From Bacteroidia bacterium (GTDB taxonomy: Bacteria > Bacteroidota > Bacteroidia > Bacteroidales > Dysgonomonadaceae): DNA of 43,699 bases. The notes under the pieces were generated by a model, which had not been told where the DNA came from, did not search any database, and saw only the letters and a list, made by a program, of their open reading frames with translations. Every line of letters starts with the position of its first letter. Position 1 is the first letter of the stretch. A program made the position numbers and the translations under genes. This document shows positions 1-7,361 of the stretch, piece by piece. The DNA lies in assembly GCA_025999435.1 (NCBI GenBank), contig BNXH01000008.1, positions 1 through 43,699 of the forward strand, read 5' to 3'.

Positions 1-127
1 AAAAAACCCCTGCCGGCTAATATGTCGACAGGGGTCATTTTTATTTTGGCACAAGGGGGCAGTCATATTTTGGTCAAAGGGGTCAACTTCGACCGGCGCA
101 CGGGGTCAACGCGCGCTGGATTTTCCA
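1..127. mobile_element. Insertion-sequence end (IS21-like), left copy, partial
   Basis: This segment is a perfect inverted copy of 43573-43699. It carries several spaced GGGGTCA-type blocks, and the outer tip reads TGGAAAATCCAG from the flank inward. Multiple short repeats inside the end and a TG...CA tip are typical of IS21-family elements; the family call is inferred from that pattern only, because no transposase (istA/istB) is in the window. The boundary at base 127 is clear: the two copies diverge at the next base, and a TolC-family gene begins to read in frame there. The 127-bp length equals a common assembler k-mer, so the true shared element is probably longer. Confidence 0.7.
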
Positions 128-412
128 CTGTCTATATACTTCTATATTTTCATTATAATCATACCTCTTAATAAAATTACTATTATACTGTATTGGTGTC
201 ACCTGTAAGTTAACTGAAGGTAGCCGTCCTGCCTTAAATGACCTATATTCCCAATAGCTGGACAAATATAAATTTTGAGCCTTAAATGCCTCAAGGCTAT
301 TGCTTGTGGCAAGCTCAATACATTTATCTAAATTTAATGTAATTTTCGTTTGTGTTTTTACTTGTATTGAAATGATACTGAAAATCAGTATTATAAAAAC
401 TATTTTCTTCAT
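128..412 (-). pseudogene. TolC-family outer-membrane efflux protein, 5' fragment cut by the IS
   Basis: The reading frame begins with a signal peptide (MKKIVFIILIFSIISIQVKT) and continues with the N-terminal helix pattern of Bacteroidota TolC-like outer-membrane factors: LNLDKCIELATSNS, then YWEYRSFKAGRLPSVNLQ and TPIQYN. These proteins form the outer-membrane duct of tripartite efflux or type I secretion systems and are normally about 450-500 residues. Only 95 native codons remain. From base 127 the frame runs into the IS end, adds 14 foreign residues and stops at 83. The remainder presumably lies beyond the insertion sequence. Whether the gene is cargo of the relaxase-bearing element or chromosomal cannot be told. 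A TolC-type family is fairly sure; the substrate is unknown. Confidence 0.8.
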
Positions 413-639
413 GTTTGCAATTAAACTAGTTGGATTTGCATAAAGAGCTCTACTTATGCTTATTTTATCCCATTCATATTTTTTGTAAAGATAGAATAGA
501 ATATTATAGTTGCAATAAATCTATGCTGGAAGATATTAACTTTTTTGGATTAACTATTATCTACCTCTTTAGTTATATATCTAGATGCATTAATCTGACA
601 GTTCTATGGCATGTATAATTGTCAAATTATTGCTTTTTT

Positions 640-1896
640 TTACATTTTTCTCCCTCTATTTTTCTTCTGGTTTTGATAGATATTATTCTGCTGTTTATTG
701 ATTTCTTTTTCCTCTTTTTTAGCTTTCGGCACTCGTGGATCGCCCCATGATTCCGGATAATCAATATCCGCTTTATTGGTTTTCCAGAGATACGGATACG
801 CATACCCGCCACCCCACCATTTGACTTTAGCTTTGGTAATAAATCCCGCTTCAATTTTCATCTTATCCATCAGGCGCATCTCATACTGACCATATTTGAC
901 AAAAGATTCAGGATTTTGTTTAGTCAAAAAATGCTGTTTTATTTGGCTGTCAAAGAAAAGGTAAGCCGATAATTTTGAGCCATCTTTCTTCTGCATATTT
1001 TCCAAATACACATACCTTCCATCCTTCAAAACCAACATTTGTTCAGATGATAATTTGATGCCACCAACAGTAAATGTACTATCTGTTTTGGGTTTTCTTT
1101 GGGCTTCATCTTGAGTTTTCTGCTCAGCCTGTTCTCGTAAATACTCCTCCCGCCCTTTCTTTCTCGCCTCTAAAATATTCCGGTCAAACTCTTTTTGTAG
1201 ATTCCCAAAACTAAATTTTCGGTCAATTTTTGAGCCTTTGAAAGCAACATTATTATACTGGAACGATACACCTTCAATCTGATTGGTTGTTCGTTTGAGT
1301 TTATATTCGAGCTCAATACCAAGTTTCAATAAAGCAAATCGTAAATCGGCAGGAGTTTTGCAAGAGGGTAACACCGCTTTTATCGCATCATGGATATAAT
1401 ACTTAATCTTGTCGGGATTATCCAGTTTCTCCCGTTTTACTTTCTCTTTTCCTTTACCGTAAGTCAGGTTATATTTATTCTTTAGCTTCTTGCAACTCCT
1501 AATATTTCGTTTGTAATCGTTATTCACTGATATTAATTTAAGGTTATTATCGATACGATTATAGACAATGTGCAGATGCTCGTTGTCGGCATTGTGATGC
1601 CTAACAACAATATATTGAGTATTCTTAATTCCCATTTCCTGCATATATTCTTTTGCCAATTGTACCATAAATTCATTCGTCATTCGTGGTTTGTCCTCGG
1701 GAGAAAATGATATTGGAATATGCCCCACAGGCTGTTTTATCTCTTTCCTTCCAGAACGTTGCATAGCAAAGCTTCGGATCATATCTTTGGTATTATCCGC
1801 CCAGACTCCTTCGGCTTCAAGCAGTTCGACTGTGTCATTCATCACATAATTGACACAGCCTTTAAATGATTTTCCTTTGATATTCTTAGCGATCAT
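640..1896 (-). CDS. Relaxase/mobilization nuclease (MobB-like)
   Basis: This is a DNA-nicking relaxase of the Bacteroidota mobilization family, which cuts oriT and leads the strand during conjugative mobilization. The start at 1896 is preferred because MIAKNIKGKSFKGCVNYVMN is the usual family N-terminus; the longer frame to 1935 opens with TTG. Tyr17 in GCVNY is the likely catalytic tyrosine. The three-histidine metal motif is in VRHHNADNEHLHIVYNRI (H101, H107 and H109). A basic, charged segment follows near residues 240-280, then a C-terminal domain (about 280-400) with YLENMQKKDG and YLFFDSQ, resembling the DUF3945 domain of Bacteroides mobile-element proteins (tentative). No mobC gene precedes it; only about 310 bp separate it from tRNA-Arg. 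A noncoding 227-bp gap separates its stop from the tolC fragment. Confidence 0.88.
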   Translation of the reverse strand: MIAKNIKGKSFKGCVNYVMNDTVELLEAEGVWADNTKDMIRSFAMQRSGRKEIKQPVGHIPISFSPEDKPRMTNEFMVQLAKEYMQEMGIKNTQYIVVRHHNADNEHLHIVYNRIDNNLKLISVNNDYKRNIRSCKKLKNKYNLTYGKGKEKVKREKLDNPDKIKYYIHDAIKAVLPSCKTPADLRFALLKLGIELEYKLKRTTNQIEGVSFQYNNVAFKGSKIDRKFSFGNLQKEFDRNILEARKKGREEYLREQAEQKTQDEAQRKPKTDSTFTVGGIKLSSEQMLVLKDGRYVYLENMQKKDGSKLSAYLFFDSQIKQHFLTKQNPESFVKYGQYEMRLMDKMKIEAGFITKAKVKWWGGGYAYPYLWKTNKADIDYPESWGDPRVPKAKKEEKEINKQQNNIYQNQKKNRGRKM

Positions 1897-2009
1897 CCAA
1901 CAATTGTTTGATTTTTCAAATGTTTTAATTACCAAAATTACTTGTTCATTCTTTCATTCGGGTAGACAAAACACAGACAATATTCGACAGTTCAGGCACT
2001 TACCTTGGA

Positions 2010-2060
2010 ATTCGTTACCATTTTATCCTGCCTGTTTTTGGTAACAGATAGGTAACGATT
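2010..2060. repeat. Inverted repeat upstream of the relaxase, candidate oriT
   Basis: ATTCGTTACC at 2010-2019 faces GGTAACGATT at 2051-2060, with a third GGTAAC at 2040-2045 in direct repeat with the right arm. Relaxase genes commonly have their nicking site in the spacer just upstream, often marked by such inverted repeats. The repeats are seen directly; the oriT role is inference. A binding site for an excision or regulatory protein is an alternative. Confidence 0.4.
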
Positions 2061-2123
2061 TCTTGTCTGAATTTAACTGAGAAGTTTCTTTTTTGTGTCT
2101 TTCTTTAAGGAGATAAACAAAGA

Positions 2124-2158
2124 AAAACCTCTCATAATCAATAGTTATGAGAGGTTTT
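2124..2158. terminator. Hairpin terminator, bidirectional
   Basis: A perfect 14-bp stem (AAAACCTCTCATAA with its complement) encloses a 7-base loop, with A-runs on one side and T-runs on the other. It lies between the relaxase leader and the 3' end of tRNA-Arg and could end the leftward tRNA transcript. Confidence 0.65.
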
Positions 2159-2205
2159 GTCTTGTTTGTCATAGAACTGTCGTGGCCAACTTTCTGATCT
2201 TGCAG

Positions 2206-2279
2206 TGACCCCGCCAGGATTCAAACCTGGAACCTTCTGATCCGTAGTCAGATACTCTATTCAGTTGAGCTACGGGGCC
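2206..2279 (-). tRNA. tRNA-Arg (anticodon ACG)
   Basis: It folds as a standard 74-nt cloverleaf without an encoded CCA. The acceptor stem is GGCCCCG pairing with CGGGGTC (one G-T pair), with discriminator A. The anticodon stem TCTGA/TCAGA encloses the loop CTACGGA, giving anticodon ACG (read as ICG). The T-loop is GGTTTGAATCC. Its 3' end faces the relaxase side, the usual polarity for an integrated element using a tRNA 3' end. No second copy of the 3' end is visible in the window. Confidence 0.96.
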
Positions 2280-2296
2280 TTTTGCTAATTGCGTGG

Positions 2297-2327
2297 CAAA
2301 GGTAAAACAGTTTTGCTAATTATGCAA
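2297..2327 (-). promoter_or_regulatory. Promoter of tRNA-Arg
   Basis: On the minus strand, TACCTTTG (2304-2297) matches the Bacteroidota TAnnTTTG box. A TTG element (2327-2325) lies 20 bp upstream, within the usual spacing. The tRNA begins 17 bp downstream. Confidence 0.7.
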
Positions 2328-2479
2328 ATATATTTCGAAGCTTTTATTACATTTTTTCAGACTGTATATATAACCATCTGTTTAATAGTACCATTTCCCG
2401 CCCGATTATTTTCTTTTATAAATAGATATTCATTCCATCTTAAATACATGGACAAATTCGCTCTTTGTAATATTTTTTA

Positions 2480-2487
2480 TACTTTTG
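2480..2487 (+). promoter_or_regulatory. Promoter box for yebC
   Basis: TACTTTTG matches TAnnTTTG and lies 40 bp before the yebC ATG. No convincing TTG element is seen at the usual distance. Confidence 0.55.
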
Positions 2488-2527
2488 CATAACGAAAATC
2501 AGATTTTAAATAATTACATAAATACCT

Positions 2528-3253
2528 ATGGGAAGAGCATTTGAATACCGTAAAGCTACTAAAATGAAACGTTGGGGCAATATGGCCCGCGTATTTACAA
2601 AACTTGGCAAACAGATAACCATCGCGGTGAAAGATGGCGGACCAGAGCCGGATACAAATCCTCGCCTTCGCGTATTGATACAGCAGGCAAAAAAGGAAAA
2701 CATGCCTAAAGAGAATGTCGAACGGGCGATAAAAAAAGCAACTTCAAAAGATGAAGCCGATTACAAAGAAGTTGTGTACGAAGGATATGGCCCATTTGGT
2801 ATTGCAATAGTTGTAGAAACAGCCACAGACAACCCTACCCGTACAGTAGCCAATGTGCGTAGCTACTTTAATAAACATAATGGTTCTTTAGGTACATCAG
2901 GTAGCCTTGAGTTTCTGTTCGACCATAAATGCGTGTTTAGAATAGCTCCAAAGGAAGGTATTTCAATAGAAGATCTGGAACTGGAACTAATAGATTACGG
3001 AGTAGACGAATTAGAACATGACGAAGACGACATAGTACTATACGGCGAATTCAAGTCATATTCTGAAATTCAGAAATATCTGGAAGAAAATGGGTTTGAA
3101 ATACACAGCGCGGAATTTGAACGAATTCCAAATGATCAGAAAGAATTGACCAAAGAACAGCAAGAACAAATACAAAAGCTGCTGGATAAGTTCGAAGACG
3201 ACGAAGACGTTCAAAATGTCTTCCACAATATGAAAGAAGATATAGAAGAATAA
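2528..3253 (+). CDS. yebC: YebC/PmpR family DNA-binding protein (TACO1-like)
   Basis: The protein is 241 residues, the normal length for the family. It opens with the family-typical block MGRAFEYRKATKMKRWGNMA and later has KENMPKENVERAIKKA and YEGYGPFGIAIVVE. YebC proteins are cytoplasmic; bacterial members were described as DNA-binding regulators, and recent work links the family to relief of ribosome stalling, so the exact role here is open. The C-terminal third is very acidic (FEDDEDVQ). The gene stands alone on the plus strand with its own promoter box and converges on cinA through a shared hairpin terminator. Confidence 0.93.
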   Translation: MGRAFEYRKATKMKRWGNMARVFTKLGKQITIAVKDGGPEPDTNPRLRVLIQQAKKENMPKENVERAIKKATSKDEADYKEVVYEGYGPFGIAIVVETATDNPTRTVANVRSYFNKHNGSLGTSGSLEFLFDHKCVFRIAPKEGISIEDLELELIDYGVDELEHDEDDIVLYGEFKSYSEIQKYLEENGFEIHSAEFERIPNDQKELTKEQQEQIQKLLDKFEDDEDVQNVFHNMKEDIEE

Positions 3254-3262
3254 AAATATAAG

Positions 3263-3296
3263 AGGCTGTCCCAAACTTTTGGGACAGCCTTTATTA
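3263..3296. terminator. Terminator shared by yebC and cinA
   Basis: AGGCTGTCCCAAA (3263-3275) pairs perfectly with 3278-3290, followed by a T-rich tract on the plus strand and preceded by an A-rich tract for the minus strand. It sits between two convergent stops. Confidence 0.8.
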
Positions 3297-3319
3297 TTCA
3301 TTTCACGCCGGTTACTTTC

Positions 3320-4543
3320 TTACCCCATCATCTCCATCAATTGAAGCATAGCAAGGTTAGAAGCCCTTGTTATATTAGCCTCCCTGTACTTTCCTAATTG
3401 ATACTTCCGAACCGTATGTAAATCTTTATAAGTAGTACATATCCAAACTGTACCTACCGGCTTCTCCTCAGTTCCCCCATCAGGCCCTGCAATCCCTGTA
3501 GTTGAGATCGAACAGTCTACATTTAGCACACGTTGAGCGCCTTTAGCCATCTCTAAAGCCACAATCTCACTAACTGCCCCATGTTGTACCAATGCACTTT
3601 CCGATACATGAAGGATATTGATTTTTTCTTCATTTGCATACGAAACGACCGAACCTTTAAAGTAGTGCGATGATCCGGGGATTGAAGTAATCAGATGCGC
3701 AATATTACCACCGGTACAACTCTCGGCTGTACCAATAGTTAAACCCTTCTCAAAAAGGCGTTCGCCCAACAGCTTTTCTACAGTAACATCCTTTTCTACA
3801 AGAATGGCGTCTCCCAGCAAATTTTTCAGTTTTCGTTCCTGAGCTTCCAATTCCGGTAAACGGTGCTCTCCCCGTACAAAAAGGCGGAGTTTAACCAATC
3901 CCGGCGAAGGAAGATATGCCAGCCCAAAGCCTTCCGGTAAATTATCCTCAAATTCGGTAAGATGTAGCGCCAACCCGGATTCGGTATATCCTTTTACCAC
4001 AAATACCCTTTTCAGATATGCTTCCGGATCGTACTTCTCCTGTAAGCGCGGAAGTATTTCATTTTCCATTACATATCTCATTTCGTAGGGTACTCCCGGC
4101 ATCGAAACCAAAACCTTGTCTTTATGATCGAACCATGTAACAGGGGCTGTCCCTACCCTATTCTGGATCACTGTACACCCTTCAGGAACATATGCCTGAT
4201 TACGGGTAAGTTCGTTGAGAGTAGTAAAATGCGATATTACATTGGATATATTATCCAGAACCGAGTCGTCAAAAATAAGGGTCGTATCAAAATACTCACA
4301 CAAGGTTTTCTTCGTTATATCATCTTTAGTGGGTCCTAATCCTCCTGTCATTAAAATGACATCGACACGCTCAAACAAGTCATTTATCGTATCTTTGATT
4401 TGTCGGGCGTTATCGCCTATCGACTGCATTTCTTCAACCTCGAATCCGCTCAATGTAAGTTTATGAGCCATCCAGGCTGAATTTGTATCCACAATCTGGC
4501 CAATGAGTATTTCATCACCGATTGTCACTATAGCTGCTTTCAT
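3320..4543 (-). CDS. cinA: CinA-family competence/damage-inducible protein, nicotinamide-nucleotide amidase
   Basis: The protein is 407 residues with two domains. The N-terminal molybdopterin-binding-like domain (about 1-170) carries IGDEILIGQIVDTNS and MTGGLGPTKDD. The C-terminal amidase domain (about 250-405) carries TAESCTGG and STTGIAGPDGGT. The C-terminal domain of CinA proteins deamidates nicotinamide mononucleotide in pyridine-nucleotide salvage, and the N-terminal domain of many members has ADP-ribose pyrophosphatase activity. Both domains look complete. The gene is monocistronic, with a repeat element (4603-4673) in its upstream spacer. Confidence 0.93.
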   Translation of the reverse strand: MKAAIVTIGDEILIGQIVDTNSAWMAHKLTLSGFEVEEMQSIGDNARQIKDTINDLFERVDVILMTGGLGPTKDDITKKTLCEYFDTTLIFDDSVLDNISNVISHFTTLNELTRNQAYVPEGCTVIQNRVGTAPVTWFDHKDKVLVSMPGVPYEMRYVMENEILPRLQEKYDPEAYLKRVFVVKGYTESGLALHLTEFEDNLPEGFGLAYLPSPGLVKLRLFVRGEHRLPELEAQERKLKNLLGDAILVEKDVTVEKLLGERLFEKGLTIGTAESCTGGNIAHLITSIPGSSHYFKGSVVSYANEEKINILHVSESALVQHGAVSEIVALEMAKGAQRVLNVDCSISTTGIAGPDGGTEEKPVGTVWICTTYKDLHTVRKYQLGKYREANITRASNLAMLQLMEMMG

Positions 4544-4602
4544 TATTTCCTCACTTCTTTATTTAACCTTTAAGTATTCTATGATATATTTTTTCTTTCT
4601 CT

Positions 4603-4673
4603 TTGTCATGCTGACGAAGGAAGCATCTCGTACCTGTTTAGGCTGGGATCCTTCGTTTCACTCAGGATGACAA
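4603..4673 (+). repeat. Dispersed repeat with TTGTCATNCTGA ends, copy 1
   Basis: The element begins TTGTCATGCTGA and ends TCAGGATGACAA, so its 12-bp ends are inverted repeats with one mismatch, and the middle contains GGATCCTTCG. Related elements lie at 9617-9689 (inverted) and 11849-11918. The size and termini resemble a small non-autonomous element or REP-like sequence. Confidence 0.8.
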
Positions 4674-4749
4674 AAATGTATCAATAAATTCTTTTTGTTA
4701 CTTAATACCTGATACAAAGATAAGCAGTTCATTTTCTTTCGTCAATAAA

Positions 4750-4776
4750 AAACTCCGGCAGATTAAGCCGGAGTTT
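4750..4776 (-). terminator. Terminator of the GH20 gene
   Basis: AAACTCCGGC and GCCGGAGTTT form a 10-bp GC-rich stem with a 7-base loop, 27 bp past the GH20 stop. The minus-strand transcript continues into a short U-run. Confidence 0.8.
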
Positions 4777-4802
4777 CTTCTTATATGAAAAATATCTCTG
4801 AA

Positions 4803-7214
4803 CTATTCAAAATAAGTTGCATCTAAATATGTGAAGTGAGGCTGGTCAGCTTTACGCATCGAAAGACTAACAACATCCCACTGAGTAGGCCAACCTCCAA
4901 AAGTAGCGCCGATCCTGACTATTTTTACAGGATGAGAACCTTTAGCCAACGCTACAGATTTATCGCTGCGAGAAAATCTCCGCGCTGTACCTTTATTGTC
5001 TTTCTCATTAGATATTAATAGCTTACCATCTATCCAAAACTCAGTATCTGTATTAAAATAATATACCCCATCTTCAGGAATATTGATATAACCGGTAAGC
5101 ACTGTCGAACAGAAGTTTTCCGGATATACTTCCTTGTAATCCATTATTCTGTATTTCGAATTCTGAGGTGCAGCCACCTGTTCGGTTTCGTCAGGGGTTT
5201 TACCATCCAAATCTGCGACTTTCAAGAAGCTACCTTTATAATATTCGGCTTTCAGGCCAGATTGTGTACCTTCTTCCCTGTTTGCAGCAGGCGCATAGGT
5301 TTGTTTTTCGATAGTAATTGTACGAACAGACCCCATTTTACCTGACAATAACACTGAACGTATTTTTAAAGTTGTATTTTCAGTGAATGTCAATGCATCT
5401 TTATACTCCTGCGACGCAATTTGAGGTTCGCTACCATCTGTCGTATACACCATTTTTACAGGCTCGCTGGTTTTAAACTCAAAAGTAGCTTTATCGGTAA
5501 ATGCCGCGAAGTTGCATGAAGGTGGTACGGCAATAGAATCACCTGCCCAATTGGCCACTTTAGCAAAGCCTTTATCTTCCGGTACAGGAATATAATAATT
5601 GACACCATGCATATCCAGACGCACACGCTGGTTTTCGATACGACGTTCAAAATCCTTATAGTCTTTCTTCTCTTTAGGAGTCCAGGTTAGTTCAGCCAAA
5701 GCAATTACACGCGGATAGATATCGTGTTCCATATCTTCTCCGTTATACTTGTATTCAGTCCATACATTTGTCTGGGCGCCTAAAATATGATGCTGCTTAT
5801 CTGCTGCTATCTGATCAGGAACAGGTTCGTAACCATATACTTTTTCTAGTGTCAGGAATCCGCCGATAGTAACAGGAAGAAGTTTCGAATCTCCCTGATA
5901 CTTATCTAAATACATCCAGTTTCCGGGAGTCATTATCACATCGTGCCCCATATTAGCAGAAGCAATACCGCCCTCTTCTCCACGCCAGCTCATTACAGTA
6001 GCCGATGGAGCTAATCCTCCTTCAAGTATTTCGTCCCAACCTATCATTTTCTTATTATTCTTCAACAAGAACTTCTCGATGCGCTGCACAAAATAACTTT
6101 GAAGCTTTGCCTCTGCGGTGTGACCTTGTTCTGCTTTCAATCCTAGTTCCTTTATACGAGCCTGGCATTTAGGACAAACTTCCCATCTACTTTTCGGAGC
6201 CTCATCGCCACCAATATGTATATAATCACTCTCAAACAAAGGTATCACCTCTGCGAATACATCTTCCAGGAACTGGAATACACTGTCATTTCCGGCACAA
6301 AACACATCGTTAGATACTCCCCAGTAGTTTCTCACTTCAATAGGTTTACCTGTACATGACAATTCGGGATATGCATGCAAAGCGGCTACGGCATGTCCCG
6401 GCAGCTCTATTTCAGGAATTACTTCGATGAAACGTTCTTTCGCATATGCTACAATATCTTTGACCTGTTCTTGTGTATAGTAGTAAGGCCCATATTTATT
6501 TCCTTCACCCTCTGTACGCACAGAGCCCATCTGCGTTAGCTTCGGATACTTCTTTATTTCGATTCTCCAGCCTTGATCTTCCGTCAGATGCCAGTGGAAT
6601 TTATTGATCTTAAACATTGCCAATACGTCCAGTTGCTTCTTAATGAAGTCTACATCGACAAAATGGCGGCAAACATCGAGATGCATTCCACGATATTTAA
6701 AACGAGGCTCATCTTTTACAGTCACAGCCGGTACATTCCAAGCTATATTTTTCACCGGGATATGGCTCTCTGCTTCAGCCGGCAATAGTTGCATCACCGT
6801 TTGCATACCATAAAACAATCCTTGTGGTGTTTTTGCCTGTATGTCGATACCTTTACTTGTTACGTCCAACAAATAACCTTCATCATTAACCGGTATATCA
6901 GGAGCAATGGCCAAATTGATATAATCCACAGCGGGCTTATCTTTCACTACAGAGAAAGGATACCCGGTAGATACTTTAAGCTTCGTAGCAAAGTATGATG
7001 CCACTTTTTCCACATCAGGATTATTAGCTACAAAAACAACACTCTTCGATAGTTTGAAGGTATCAGCTTTTTGTGTTAGTTCAAGTGGCATAGGCGTAAT
7101 ATTTATACCTTCATTATACGGTTTATGAACAGGTTGTCCCGTACCGGCACACGAAGTTATAAGCATAGCCACTATTATTAGCAAAAATAAAGGAATTAGC
7201 CTTTTCATTAGCAT
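4803..7214 (-). CDS. Secreted lipoprotein beta-N-acetylhexosaminidase, GH20 with PA14 domain
   Basis: This enzyme removes terminal N-acetylglucosamine or N-acetylgalactosamine from glycans using the substrate's own acetamido group. The protein is 803 residues. A lipoprotein signal ends at the lipobox cysteine C22 (ITSCAG). A GH20 N-terminal domain (about 35-165) precedes the barrel, which shows RGMHLDVCRHF, WHLTEDQGWRIE and the catalytic pair D337-E338 in HIGGDEAP. After the barrel come a beta-sandwich with YTTDGSEPQ (chitobiase C-terminal type, about 570-655) and a PA14-type carbohydrate-binding domain (about 670-795, GLKAEYYKG to FGGWPTQWD). The likely location is the outer membrane or periplasm. 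It has its own promoter and terminator, not a polysaccharide-utilization cluster. An ATG two codons downstream (7208) is an equally good start. Confidence 0.93.
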   Translation of the reverse strand: MLMKRLIPLFLLIIVAMLITSCAGTGQPVHKPYNEGINITPMPLELTQKADTFKLSKSVVFVANNPDVEKVASYFATKLKVSTGYPFSVVKDKPAVDYINLAIAPDIPVNDEGYLLDVTSKGIDIQAKTPQGLFYGMQTVMQLLPAEAESHIPVKNIAWNVPAVTVKDEPRFKYRGMHLDVCRHFVDVDFIKKQLDVLAMFKINKFHWHLTEDQGWRIEIKKYPKLTQMGSVRTEGEGNKYGPYYYTQEQVKDIVAYAKERFIEVIPEIELPGHAVAALHAYPELSCTGKPIEVRNYWGVSNDVFCAGNDSVFQFLEDVFAEVIPLFESDYIHIGGDEAPKSRWEVCPKCQARIKELGLKAEQGHTAEAKLQSYFVQRIEKFLLKNNKKMIGWDEILEGGLAPSATVMSWRGEEGGIASANMGHDVIMTPGNWMYLDKYQGDSKLLPVTIGGFLTLEKVYGYEPVPDQIAADKQHHILGAQTNVWTEYKYNGEDMEHDIYPRVIALAELTWTPKEKKDYKDFERRIENQRVRLDMHGVNYYIPVPEDKGFAKVANWAGDSIAVPPSCNFAAFTDKATFEFKTSEPVKMVYTTDGSEPQIASQEYKDALTFTENTTLKIRSVLLSGKMGSVRTITIEKQTYAPAANREEGTQSGLKAEYYKGSFLKVADLDGKTPDETEQVAAPQNSKYRIMDYKEVYPENFCSTVLTGYINIPEDGVYYFNTDTEFWIDGKLLISNEKDNKGTARRFSRSDKSVALAKGSHPVKIVRIGATFGGWPTQWDVVSLSMRKADQPHFTYLDATYFE

Positions 7215-7248
7215 AGCGATTTAAAGATTAATATTTGACTTATTTCTA

Positions 7249-7282
7249 CAAAGATAAAGATCGTTTGTCTCATAATCATCAA
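7249..7282 (-). promoter_or_regulatory. Promoter of the GH20 gene
   Basis: The minus strand reads TATCTTTG at 7256-7249, with TTG at 7282-7280, 23 bp upstream. The start codon lies 34 bp downstream. Confidence 0.6.
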
Positions 7283-7315
7283 TTAAGTGTTAATTAACAT
7301 TTAAAGGCAAATAAA

Positions 7316-7343
7316 AAAGGTTGCCAATATATTGGCAACCTTT
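7316..7343 (-). terminator. Terminator of fructose-bisphosphate aldolase
   Basis: This is a perfect 28-base palindrome: AAAGGTTGCCAATA at 7316-7329 and its complement at 7330-7343. The outer A-run gives U residues in the minus-strand transcript. It starts about 20 bp past the stop. Confidence 0.8.
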
Positions 7344-7361
7344 CTATTATATAGGAACCGA

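Noticed and set aside
430..618. A 62-codon open frame between the tolC fragment and the relaxase.
   Set aside because: Very AT-rich, no promoter or ribosome site and no recognizable features; the gap is more likely the tolC leader.
1936..2009. A mobC remnant upstream of the relaxase.
   Set aside because: All three minus-strand frames are broken by stops within about 25 codons and show no MobC-like residues.
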